Below, piece by piece: positions 8,306 through 14,707 of a stretch of 17,257 nucleotides of DNA. A program made the translations under genes and the position numbers. The notes beneath the pieces are model-generated. The model was not told where the DNA came from. It made no database searches and was given only the letters and a program-made list of their open reading frames with translations. Positions within the stretch are counted from its first letter, which is position 1, and every line of letters begins with the position of its first letter. The DNA is from SIG351 sp045627045 (GTDB taxonomy: Bacteria; Bacillota; Clostridia; HGM11327), in contig JAZQMY010000035.1 in NCBI GenBank assembly GCA_045627045.1, positions 1 through 17,257 on the forward strand, given 5' to 3'.

Positions 8306-9007
8306 TTATTTATGAGTCATATTTCTGACATTGTTCAGGAGAATCCCGTCAATGTCATATGAAAGCACCTTCTCAAGACTCTGCTCCGTAACATCTCCGC
8401 ATGCTCTGTTTTCGCATTCGCCGGTCATGATCCAGACCTTCTTGCCAAAAGAATGAATTTTATCAATATTTTCCTTTGTGATCCATGCTTCCCAGAGTCT
8501 GATATAGTCAACGTCTGTCGCAAGATATTCATCCAGACAACCAAGCGAAGGCATAAACGCAAGAAGCCTGATTTCAGGGGCATATTGCCTTGCAATTTCA
8601 AGGTCTTCAATGCTGTGAACACCGAATGTCGTGTCCGCCTGATAGCCTGCCTTACGGATTTCATCCGCAAGCTTTATGATATTCTCTTTGCCCTCTTTTA
8701 CATGAATCAGAAGGGGCTTTACTCCTGCCTCAAGATAGTCCGTGAGCGTATGTCCGTGGAAGTCCTCTTCCTTTCTTGAAAGAGAGACAAATTTATCTTT
8801 ATCTATTGTTTTGATAACAAGATTTTCCTTGAAAACTCTTCCCGTTGAGGAATCGTGAGATATTACAGCAAAGCCGTCAGCTGTGAATCTTGTATCGATT
8901 TCAACCATTTCGGCACCGTTTTTTATCGCTTCAAGCGCTGCTGCCACCGTCTGCTCCGGAAGGATGTCAGGGCCGCTCCTGTGTGCTATTATCTTTATAT
9001 TATTCAT
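8306..9007 (-). CDS. Glycerophosphodiester phosphodiesterase family protein
   Basis: GDPD-family enzymes hydrolyse glycerophosphodiesters to sn-glycerol 3-phosphate and an alcohol. The 233-residue protein has the family's TIM-barrel landmarks: IAHRSGPDILPEQT near the N-terminus (catalytic His and Arg, and the PExT segment), EIDTRFTADGFAVISHD with the metal-binding Glu-x-Asp and second catalytic His, and a late KVWIMTGE segment in place of the usual WTVN. It reads HRS and PEQT where typical members have HRG and PENT. The start is taken as ATG 9007; the longer frame begins at GTG 9049 inside a hairpin. No good Shine-Dalgarno is visible for ATG 9007. No signal peptide, so probably cytoplasmic. 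Substrate unknown. Confidence 0.82.
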   Translation of the reverse strand: MNNIKIIAHRSGPDILPEQTVAAALEAIKNGAEMVEIDTRFTADGFAVISHDSSTGRVFKENLVIKTIDKDKFVSLSRKEEDFHGHTLTDYLEAGVKPLLIHVKEGKENIIKLADEIRKAGYQADTTFGVHSIEDLEIARQYAPEIRLLAFMPSLGCLDEYLATDVDYIRLWEAWITKENIDKIHSFGKKVWIMTGECENRACGDVTEQSLEKVLSYDIDGILLNNVRNMTHK

Positions 9008-9022
9008 ATTTCTGAATATATC

Positions 9023-9055
9023 AATACGGTGCAGGTCATCAGCTTGCACCGTATT
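9023..9055 (-). terminator. Perfect 11-bp hairpin after the BMC operon
   Basis: AATACGGTGCA (9023-9033) and TGCACCGTATT (9045-9055) form a perfect inverted repeat with an 11-base loop, 29 bases after the iron-dehydrogenase stop and just before the GDPD start. It probably ends or stabilises the BMC transcript. The minus-strand 3' flank (GATATATTC) is not a strong U-run, so an operator or processing site is possible. Confidence 0.55.
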
Positions 9056-9083
9056 ATTGACTAATAACTATATTTTATTTCAA

Positions 9084-10211
9084 TTAAAATTTATCAATGA
9101 ATGCAAGGATATTCTCGATATCCTTACCTTCAAGCTTTCTCGGATTCGTTACTGTGCAAGCATCGTTCAGAGCGCTCTTTACGATGTGAGCCTTAACCTC
9201 AAGATATGCAGACTTCTCAACCCCGGCATCCTTGAGTGAAAGCGGAATGCCAAGCTCCTTCTGCATTGCCTTGAGCTTATTGACTATATTCTGCGCACCG
9301 ATTCTTGAGTTGAAGCTCTGCAAACCTATACGCTTTGCGATGTTTGCAAGTCTTGATGCAACACGTTCATCAACATTTGAATCAAGTCCGGCATTGTACC
9401 ACATAACATACGGCAAAAGCATACCGTTTGCTCTGCCATGCGGAATGTGAAAATGTGCTCCGAGAGAATGTGCTATTCCGTGGTTTACGCCGAGGCTTAC
9501 CGCATTGAATGCCATACCTGCAAGGCATGATGCCGTGTGCATTTTCTCTCTTGCTTCGATATCGTTTCCGTTCTTATATGCCTTCGGAAGATACTCGAAT
9601 GCGATCTCGAGTGCCTTTTCTGCAAGTGCATCTGAAAAATCATTAGCATGCGTAGAGATATAAGCCTCAAGTGCATGAGTGATCACGTCCATGCCTGTGT
9701 CGGCAGTGATCTGTGGAGGTACAGAAAGAACAAGTTCTCCCGAAAGAAGTGCCTGTGCCGGAAGAAGTTCATCGGAAACGAGCGGATATTTCACGCCAGC
9801 TTCCTTATCCGTGATAACTGCAAAGGACGTAACCTCTGATCCCGTGCCGCTTGTTGTAGGAACGGCGATGAGAGGGATTTCCTTTCCGGACTTCTTTCTG
9901 CCTATAAGCACAGTTGATTTTGCCGCATCAATGGATGATCCGCCGCCGATTGCTATTGCAACGTCAGCATCCTTTTCGAGGAGGAAGCCGAGCGCCTTTG
10001 CAATAAGCTCTACCGGAGGATCCGGCTTGATTTCAGAAAATACGCTTATATTTTCGCACTGCTTCATATACGCCTTCAGCTTATCAACTGCTCCTGATTT
10101 ATAAAGGAATGCGTCGGTAAAAATGACTGCGTTTTTTGCTTTAATTTCTCCGAGGGCGTTCAGGGAATCTCTTCCGAATACTACCTCGGTGCTTATTCTG
10201 AATTTCTGCAT
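9084..10211 (-). CDS. Iron-containing alcohol dehydrogenase (PduQ/EutG/FucO-like)
   Basis: Interconverts an aldehyde and an alcohol with NAD(H), in this setting probably recycling NADH while reducing propanal- or lactaldehyde-like products. Numbered from ATG 10211 (375 residues), it shows the nucleotide motif GGGSSID (about 89-95), PTTSGTGSEVT, and iron ligands Asp175 and His179 (DVITH) with His244 (NHG) and His258 (PHG), matching the Asp-His-His-His set of FucO. The longer frame starts at 10256 and overlaps the deoR gene by 32 bases. ATG 10211 is preferred because the homologous sequence begins at MQKF and AGGCAGGT precedes it. No encapsulation peptide is visible. It is the last gene of the BMC operon. 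Exact substrate is not determined. Confidence 0.88.
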   Translation of the reverse strand: MQKFRISTEVVFGRDSLNALGEIKAKNAVIFTDAFLYKSGAVDKLKAYMKQCENISVFSEIKPDPPVELIAKALGFLLEKDADVAIAIGGGSSIDAAKSTVLIGRKKSGKEIPLIAVPTTSGTGSEVTSFAVITDKEAGVKYPLVSDELLPAQALLSGELVLSVPPQITADTGMDVITHALEAYISTHANDFSDALAEKALEIAFEYLPKAYKNGNDIEAREKMHTASCLAGMAFNAVSLGVNHGIAHSLGAHFHIPHGRANGMLLPYVMWYNAGLDSNVDERVASRLANIAKRIGLQSFNSRIGAQNIVNKLKAMQKELGIPLSLKDAGVEKSAYLEVKAHIVKSALNDACTVTNPRKLEGKDIENILAFIDKF

Positions 10212-10224
10212 AGTGACCTGCCTG

Positions 10225-10983
10225 TCAATAATATAACCTGATATTTTTATCCTCAAGGAAAGCCTTCCACTTATCGTCAGGTTCCCTGTCTGTGACTATT
10301 GCGGCAATATTATCAAAGCCTGCAAACTTCACAAATGATATCTTATCAAATTTTGAACTATCAACTCCGATGATTACCTTCTTTGCGGAACACATAAATG
10401 CCTTTTTTAGCTGTGCATTCTGATCGCTCGTATCCGTGAAGCCCATTGTCATATCCATGCCCTTGCAGGAAATAACCGCAATATCAGCATGATAGGACTT
10501 TATGACCTCTTCTGCCCTCAATCCCGTAAACGAGAGTGATGCCTGCGAAAAGTTTCCGCCTGTGGAAATGATCTTCCAATCGTTCTTCTGCGGTGCATCA
10601 ATTAGCATTTCAACTGAATTGGTAATAATCGTCAGATTGTTTTTCGTAAATATGCTCTTCATTGTGTAAAGAGCAGTCGTGCTTGAGTCGAAAAGGATGT
10701 GATCCCCGTCCTCTATAAAATCGCTTATCAGCTCTGCGATATACTTCTTACTATCAACGTTCGTCTGCTTTCTTATTGTAAGCGGAAGATCCACGTTAAG
10801 GCTCTCATTTCTGACGGCTCCTCCGTACGTTTTCTTGGCAAGCCCTTCTTTTTCGAGCTTGTCAAGATCACGTCTTATAGTTTCTTCCGTAACATTGAAC
10901 GTTTCTGCAAGATCACTCACAACGACCTTGCCGTCAAGCATAAGCTTTGACAATATTTCGTTTTTTCTCTCTATCGGGAGCAT
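10225..10983 (-). CDS. DeoR/GlpR-family transcriptional regulator
   Basis: A 252-residue sugar-phosphate-responsive regulator, likely controlling this BMC operon. Residues 1-57 form the DeoR winged helix-turn-helix: MLPIERKNEILSKL opening, VVVSDLAETFNVTEETIRRDL recognition region (20-40), and the KKTYGGAV signature (50-57). The rest is a DeoR sensor domain of the isomerase-like fold, with FDSSTTALY and IGVDSSKF as likely phosphate-contact segments. The start ATG 10983 has no clear Shine-Dalgarno and lies 12 bases after the pduT-like stop, so translation is probably coupled. DeoR regulators with aldolase pathways usually sense a phosphorylated intermediate (family knowledge). The effector here is unknown. 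Confidence 0.9.
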   Translation of the reverse strand: MLPIERKNEILSKLMLDGKVVVSDLAETFNVTEETIRRDLDKLEKEGLAKKTYGGAVRNESLNVDLPLTIRKQTNVDSKKYIAELISDFIEDGDHILFDSSTTALYTMKSIFTKNNLTIITNSVEMLIDAPQKNDWKIISTGGNFSQASLSFTGLRAEEVIKSYHADIAVISCKGMDMTMGFTDTSDQNAQLKKAFMCSAKKVIIGVDSSKFDKISFVKFAGFDNIAAIVTDREPDDKWKAFLEDKNIRLYY

Positions 10984-10995
10984 AGCTTAACACAA

Positions 10996-11544
10996 TCAGA
11001 GAATTGTTGCCCAGAGTTCCTTATCAGGATTCGGGATAACTGTGCTGTCGAGAAGCATTCCTTCCTTGCCGACAACGTCCTTTGCGTGCTCAATAGCTGC
11101 TGTAACTGCTGCAACATCACCTGTAAGGAGCATGAATGACTTACCTGCCATACCTCTTGCAAGACGGAGCTCAACGAGCTTAACATCTGATGTCTTGGCT
11201 GCAGTATCAGCTGCAACGATCATTGACGGAACAGAGAATGTCTCGAGGATACCGAGAGACTTTGCTCCTTCAACTGCAACGCCGCCGTAGATTGCCGGGA
11301 AGATATCATCGCTCGGATTACCGAGAACGAAGCTGTCAACCATCTTTTCTCCGAGCTGAACCTTTGCTGCCTCGATTGAAGCGGCAACTGAGCTGAGCTC
11401 GCCTGTTACGATGATTACATAGATACCAGGGCAAACTACTGAAGACTGTATGATCTCAATATTAGATGTTTTTATCATAAGATCGGCTGCTGCGATACCG
11501 CTTGAAACCGTCTTGTATTCAACCAAACCTATTGCTTTATTCAT
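10996..11544 (-). CDS. pduT: Tandem BMC-domain shell protein, PduT-like, with Fe-S ligand Cys38
   Basis: A 182-residue trimeric shell protein (BMC-T) with two BMC domains, residues about 1-88 and 92-182. The first starts MNKAIGLVEYKTV and carries VVCPGIYV at the pore loop with the cysteine at position 38, the residue that binds a central [4Fe-4S] cluster in Salmonella PduT. The second begins AKSLGILETFSVPSMIVAAD. The 182-residue length fits PduT and not the larger EutL. The adjacent upstream gene is a PduS-like electron carrier, and the two families are thought to work together to move electrons through the shell. GGAAGGAA precedes the ATG by 11 bases. Gene symbol by similarity. Confidence 0.9.
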   Translation of the reverse strand: MNKAIGLVEYKTVSSGIAAADLMIKTSNIEIIQSSVVCPGIYVIIVTGELSSVAASIEAAKVQLGEKMVDSFVLGNPSDDIFPAIYGGVAVEGAKSLGILETFSVPSMIVAADTAAKTSDVKLVELRLARGMAGKSFMLLTGDVAAVTAAIEHAKDVVGKEGMLLDSTVIPNPDKELWATIL

Positions 11545-11577
11545 TGTTTATACCATTCCTTCCAAAAGAAAGTCCCA

Positions 11578-12906
11578 TTAATTCTTACGGATAATTACGT
11601 ACTTGTCTGTAACCTCAGCCACAACACCGTTTACTGATGCGTGAACTGCTACTCCGAGCTTACCCTCCGGTGCTGCGCCTACAACATCGCCGATCTTCAC
11701 CGTATCTCCTGCCTTGACTGCTGCCATTGAAGGAGCGCCGATGCTCTGTGAGAGCATGATCTTTACGCTGTCTGCTTCAACAAGCTCGTCCTTGAGAGGA
11801 GCAGGTACGTTATACTTTGTAAGACCAAGTCTTGCCGTAAGACGTGCCATAGGTACTCTTCTGAAATCACGCTGGGGATTAACAGGTTCAAGCTCAACTG
11901 CGGGAGCCTTTACGCCGTTTGCACGGAGTGCGCCCTTTGTCTTTGCTATGAGCGATGCAGGTGAAAGTCCCTGACCGCATGAATACATTTCGCAGAGTCC
12001 GCATGATGAGCAGAAGAATGTGTTGAGGTAAGCGCCTGTGTCATTTGTCAGGCCGTTTGATACTCCGCGCATAAATCTTGAAGGATCAATAGGATGACCC
12101 AGAAGATTTCTTGAGCAGAGATCAGAGCACATATGGCACTGACAGCAAACTGCCATTGCTCTGTGCATACTAACTTCTGTAGGAGTTGTCTTCTTCATGA
12201 CAATGTACTGATTCTTGGGCATTACGAGGACTGCATTTGATGTCTTTGTTACAACATCGGATTCACTGCAGATTCTTCCTGTCATAGGACCACCGGCAAT
12301 GAGTGCATATTCGCTTATCTTCGCGCCGCCGGCAAGCTTGATGAGCTCACCGTAAGTGATTCCGAGAGGAGCCTTGAGTGTTACAGGGTTCTTTACCTCT
12401 CCGGCGATCGTTATGTACTTGCTCGTAACCGGTGTGCCTGTTGTGATGGCATTGTAGATGTTGAGAGCTGTCTCAACGTTGAATACTGTTGCACCAACAG
12501 TTATCGGAAGTGCTCCGGGAGCGACTACTCTGCCTGTTGTTTCGTATATAGTTACGACCTCGTCTCCTGCCGGGTAAATTTCCGGAAGGATGCCGATCTT
12601 TATATTCTTGAATTTAGAAAGATTATTCTTTACCGCTTCAACTGCACCTGTATATGATGCCTTTACAGCGATTATTACCTGATTGGCTTCAACTGCTGTT
12701 GCAACAGCATCAAGAGCCGTCATTATTTCGAAAGCATACTTTTCAAGGACCTGTCTGTGAAGCTTGAGCAAAGGCTCGCACTCTGCGCAGTTCAGTATTA
12801 TAGTATCTGCTCTCTTATCAAGCTTTGCGTAGGACGGGAATCCGGCACCGCCGGCTCCTGCTACACCGCTTTTTCTCATTATATCTGCAAGCTGTGTAAG
12901 TTCCAT
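11578..12906 (-). CDS. pduS: PduS-like RnfC-family flavin/Fe-S electron carrier
   Basis: A 442-residue RnfC-type protein. The N-terminus has GVAGAGGAGFPSYAK (14-28), the glycine-rich FMN/NADH-binding motif, followed by an SLBB-like middle part (about 165-230). Two 4Fe-4S motifs follow: Cys254, 257, 260, 264 (CCQCHMCSDLC) and Cys299, 302, 305, 310 (CSSCGLCEMYSC). The C-terminal 70 residues look like a biotinyl/lipoyl-like barrel (VKAGDTVKIGDVVG). In the Pdu compartment PduS is a cobalamin reductase; here no B12 enzyme is seen, so general NADH-linked electron transfer with the PduT-like protein is more likely. It starts 3 bases after the vertex-protein stop, with TTGGAG inside that gene's end. 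Confidence 0.9.
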   Translation of the reverse strand: MELTQLADIMRKSGVAGAGGAGFPSYAKLDKRADTIILNCAECEPLLKLHRQVLEKYAFEIMTALDAVATAVEANQVIIAVKASYTGAVEAVKNNLSKFKNIKIGILPEIYPAGDEVVTIYETTGRVVAPGALPITVGATVFNVETALNIYNAITTGTPVTSKYITIAGEVKNPVTLKAPLGITYGELIKLAGGAKISEYALIAGGPMTGRICSESDVVTKTSNAVLVMPKNQYIVMKKTTPTEVSMHRAMAVCCQCHMCSDLCSRNLLGHPIDPSRFMRGVSNGLTNDTGAYLNTFFCSSCGLCEMYSCGQGLSPASLIAKTKGALRANGVKAPAVELEPVNPQRDFRRVPMARLTARLGLTKYNVPAPLKDELVEADSVKIMLSQSIGAPSMAAVKAGDTVKIGDVVGAAPEGKLGVAVHASVNGVVAEVTDKYVIIRKN

Positions 12907-12909
12907 ATT

Positions 12910-13167
12910 TTATAACTCCAATCCGCATTCGTCATCAACAATTCCTACTATTGCGGCGTCAACAGGTGCATTCTCGTGTCCGCAACCTATTCTTGCCGCA
13001 CTTCCGCAGGCAACAATAACAATTTCGCCTATTCCGGCGCCCACGTCATCAATTGCAACGATCGTTTCTTCTGAGCCCTTCGGCTGAACGATCATGAGCT
13101 TTTGTCCAATGAGGTTCGGGTTTTTTCTTGTTGCAACGATGCTTCCGATAACTTTACCGATTATCAT
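12910..13167 (-). CDS. eutN: Pentameric BMC vertex protein (EutN/CcmL/PduN family)
   Basis: An 85-residue BMC-P protein that caps the 12 vertices of the polyhedral shell. MIIGKVIGSIVATRKNPNLIG at the start, then LMIVQP, VAIDDVGAGIGEIVIVACGSAAR and a closing AAIVGIVD are hallmarks of the EutN/CcmL fold. Length is typical. AGGTGA is nine bases before the ATG. It is the only vertex gene in the window and lies directly upstream of, and nearly touching, the PduS-like gene. Symbol by family only; PduN would be equally fair. Confidence 0.94.
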   Translation of the reverse strand: MIIGKVIGSIVATRKNPNLIGQKLMIVQPKGSEETIVAIDDVGAGIGEIVIVACGSAARIGCGHENAPVDAAIVGIVDDECGLEL

Positions 13168-13200
13168 TTTTCAATTCACCTGCTCTGTTCCTGAAATAAT

Positions 13201-13245
13201 TTCTTCCGGCAAGGGTGCCCCACTCACCCTGCCGCTACTGAAGAA
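13201..13245 (-). other. GC-rich intergenic hairpin upstream of the vertex gene
   Basis: CGGCAAGGGTG (13207-13217) pairs with CACCCTGCCG (13225-13234) with one bulged A, and TTCTTC (13201-13206) pairs with GAAGAA (13240-13245) across a five-base bulge. No U-run follows on the minus strand. It lies in the only sizeable gap (167 bases) of the BMC operon, between the abundant shell hexamer and the rare vertex protein, so RNA processing or stability control is plausible. A second small palindrome, CCGC AAAT GCGG, is at 13267-13278. Confidence 0.6.
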
Positions 13246-13294
13246 AATAGAAAGGAGTGTATCTTACCGCAAATGCGGCTGTGGGGTTGTTATG

Positions 13295-13321
13295 AAAAAA
13301 AGAAAATTTGTGTGTTTTCTT
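13295..13321 (-). terminator. Possible leaky intrinsic terminator after the first shell-hexamer gene
   Basis: On the minus strand AAGAAAA (13321-13315) can pair with TTTTCTT (13306-13300), followed by a further U-run from 13299 to 13295. The stem is almost all A-U, so it would be weak. It lies 14 bases after a BMC-H stop and could lower expression of the genes downstream, matching the low need for vertex and electron-transfer proteins. Confidence 0.35.
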
Positions 13322-13334
13322 GCCTTCTGACTTA

Positions 13335-13613
13335 TCAGTCGAGTGTGGGCAGAATCTTCTCAACGTCTGTATGAGGTCTCGGTATTACATGTGTAGCGAT
13401 TACTTCGCCGAGTGATGAAGCTGCTGCTGCGCCGCTCTCAACTGCTGCCTTAACTGCGCCAACGTCGCCTCTTACCATAACAGATACGAGACCTGAACCG
13501 ATCTTCTCTGTTCCAACGAGCTCAACGTTTGCTGACTTGAGCATTGCATCTGCTGCTTCGATAGCTGCTACCAAACCTCTTGTCTCGATCATTCCGAGTG
13601 CTTCCTGTGCCAT
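13335..13613 (-). CDS. BMC-H shell hexamer protein (PduA/PduJ/EutM-like), copy 1
   Basis: A 92-residue single-domain hexamer that tiles the shell facets. It begins MAQEALGMIETRGL, has the pore loop KIGSG at 37-41 as in PduA-type proteins that let small polar metabolites through, and ends with the usual VIPRPHTDVEKIL. Length is canonical with no extension. An AGGAGGA eight bases before the ATG suggests high expression. It is about 89 percent identical (10 differences in 91) to the copy at 14062-14337, from which it is separated by a BMC-H gene of different type. Confidence 0.97.
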   Translation of the reverse strand: MAQEALGMIETRGLVAAIEAADAMLKSANVELVGTEKIGSGLVSVMVRGDVGAVKAAVESGAAAASSLGEVIATHVIPRPHTDVEKILPTLD

Positions 13614-13641
13614 AGTATTTTCCTCCTATGATATAATTCAA

Positions 13642-14040
13642 TTATTTAGTTGTTTTTGTTTTTCTTGTTGTTTTCTTTTTCGGTGCTTCCTCTGCCTTTT
13701 TTTCGGCAATTTCTGCCGGAGCGGCTTCCGGAGCAGCCTCCGTCTTCGGAGCGTTCTTCTTTTTCAGCCTTGATGCGCTCAACTCAACGAGTCTTTGCGT
13801 TTCGCTGTGAGGATTTGCAATAACGTTTGAAGCCTTGACCTCGCTTACGCATTTTGCCTTTGCATTCTCAATGGCTTCCGTTACGTCCGAAACGGTTCCT
13901 TCAATGATGACGGTGACAAGTCTGCCGCCGAGCTTACGTTCCCATGAAACGAGCTCAACATTAGCCGTTTTGCACATAATATCAAGTGCATCAACAGCCG
14001 CGACAACGCCTGTGACCTCAACAAAACCCAGAGCCTTCAT
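13642..14040 (-). CDS. BMC-H shell protein with lysine/alanine/proline-rich C-terminal tail
   Basis: A 132-residue protein: a BMC domain (residues 1-91, MKALGFVEVTGVVAAVDALD...) plus a 41-residue low-complexity tail (92-132) made almost wholly of Lys, Ala, Glu, Pro and Thr, finishing KKKTTRKTKTTK. The pore loop reads KLGGR (36-40) instead of KIGSG, placing an Arg near the pore. The tail is probably disordered and strongly basic at its end; it could bind nucleic acid, cargo or another shell part. Pdu and Eut systems also have a tailed hexamer (PduK, EutK), but this tail shows no motif I can match to theirs. AAAGGTAA lies ten bases before the ATG. It sits between two near-identical plain BMC-H genes. 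Confidence 0.93.
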   Translation of the reverse strand: MKALGFVEVTGVVAAVDALDIMCKTANVELVSWERKLGGRLVTVIIEGTVSDVTEAIENAKAKCVSEVKASNVIANPHSETQRLVELSASRLKKKNAPKTEAAPEAAPAEIAEKKAEEAPKKKTTRKTKTTK

Positions 14041-14061
14041 GTCTATCTGTTACCTTTCAGC

Positions 14062-14337
14062 TCAGATCTTCGGCAGAATCTTTTCAACATCTGCATGAGG
14101 TCTCGGGATAACGTGTGTAGCAATTACTTCGCCGAGCTTAGCTGCTGCTGCTGCGCCGCTTTCAACTGCTGACTTAACTGCGCCAACATCGCCTCTTACC
14201 ATAACAGATACGAGACCTGAACCGATCTTCTCTGTTCCGATGAGAACTACTTCTGCTGACTTAACCATTGCATCTGCTGCTTCGATAGCTGCTACAAGAC
14301 CTCTTGTCTCGATCATTCCAAGTGCTTCCTGTGCCAT
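14062..14337 (-). CDS. BMC-H shell hexamer protein (PduA/PduJ/EutM-like), copy 2
   Basis: A 91-residue facet hexamer, paralogue of the protein at 13335-13613, with identical first 24 residues and the same KIGSG pore loop. Differences cluster at residues 25-33 (VKSAEVVLIG instead of LKSANVELVG), 66-67 and the last residues. GGAGG lies ten bases before the ATG. The pair resembles the PduA/PduJ duplication, where near-identical hexamers are both abundant. The separation by one unrelated-tail BMC-H gene suggests an old tandem duplication kept similar by selection or conversion. Confidence 0.97.
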   Translation of the reverse strand: MAQEALGMIETRGLVAAIEAADAMVKSAEVVLIGTEKIGSGLVSVMVRGDVGAVKSAVESGAAAAAKLGEVIATHVIPRPHADVEKILPKI

Positions 14338-14372
14338 AATGTTATATCCTCCGTATGTATTAAAAAATTAGA

Positions 14373-14687
14373 TTACTTTTTGTCAAATGCATTGAGGTGC
14401 ATCATTTTGTCTGCGCCCTCAGTGACGTTTGCTATTATGTGCTTTGAGACAACTCCTGTTATTCTGTTTGCCTCTGCTTCGGCCGCATCCATTGCGGCTG
14501 TAACGTCCTCCACAGATCCTCTGAACTTAATCAGCACGATAAGCGGAACCTTGAGCGAATCCGGATGACCCGGCTTGTTCTTGTCGAACGTTTCCACTGT
14601 TACGTTTGCTGCCTTGCAGCCTGCATCGCACGCCGCAAATGCCGCAACAAGTCCGTAAACCTCAATCAATCCTGCTGCTGATGACAT
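14373..14687 (-). CDS. Divergent BMC-H-type shell protein with insertion at the pore loop
   Basis: A 104-residue BMC-domain protein. The fold start is ordinary (AAGLIEVYGLVAAFAACDAGCKAANV), and the second half fits (RGSVEDVTAAMDAAEAEANR, then VVSKHIIANV), so it is not a circular permutant. Where other hexamers have KIGSG it carries a longer charged loop, DKNKPGHPDSLKV (35-47), which should change or close the central pore. Cysteines at 20 and 24 face the helix and are unlikely Fe-S ligands at the pore. The upstream spacer contains GCGGGCGGGC but no clean Shine-Dalgarno, so expression is probably modest. It is the first shell gene after the three cargo genes. Exact subfamily not recognised. 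Confidence 0.9.
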   Translation of the reverse strand: MSSAAGLIEVYGLVAAFAACDAGCKAANVTVETFDKNKPGHPDSLKVPLIVLIKFRGSVEDVTAAMDAAEAEANRITGVVSKHIIANVTEGADKMMHLNAFDKK

Positions 14688-14707
14688 ATATTAGCCCGCC
14701 CGCAGAA

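Noticed and set aside
9008..9049. GTG 9049 as the start of the GDPD gene
   Set aside because: The 14 extra residues are encoded by one arm and the loop of a perfect hairpin, and family sequences begin close to the AHR motif, so ATG 9007 is preferred.
10996..11544. Tandem BMC protein as EutL
   Set aside because: EutL is longer and lacks the Cys38 pore motif; the 182-residue length and VVCPG fit PduT.
13289..13330. Tiny plus-strand reading frame (ATG then 11 codons) after an AAAGGAG
   Set aside because: Twelve residues of mostly Lys and Phe, antisense to the operon and inside a likely terminator hairpin; no evidence of translation.
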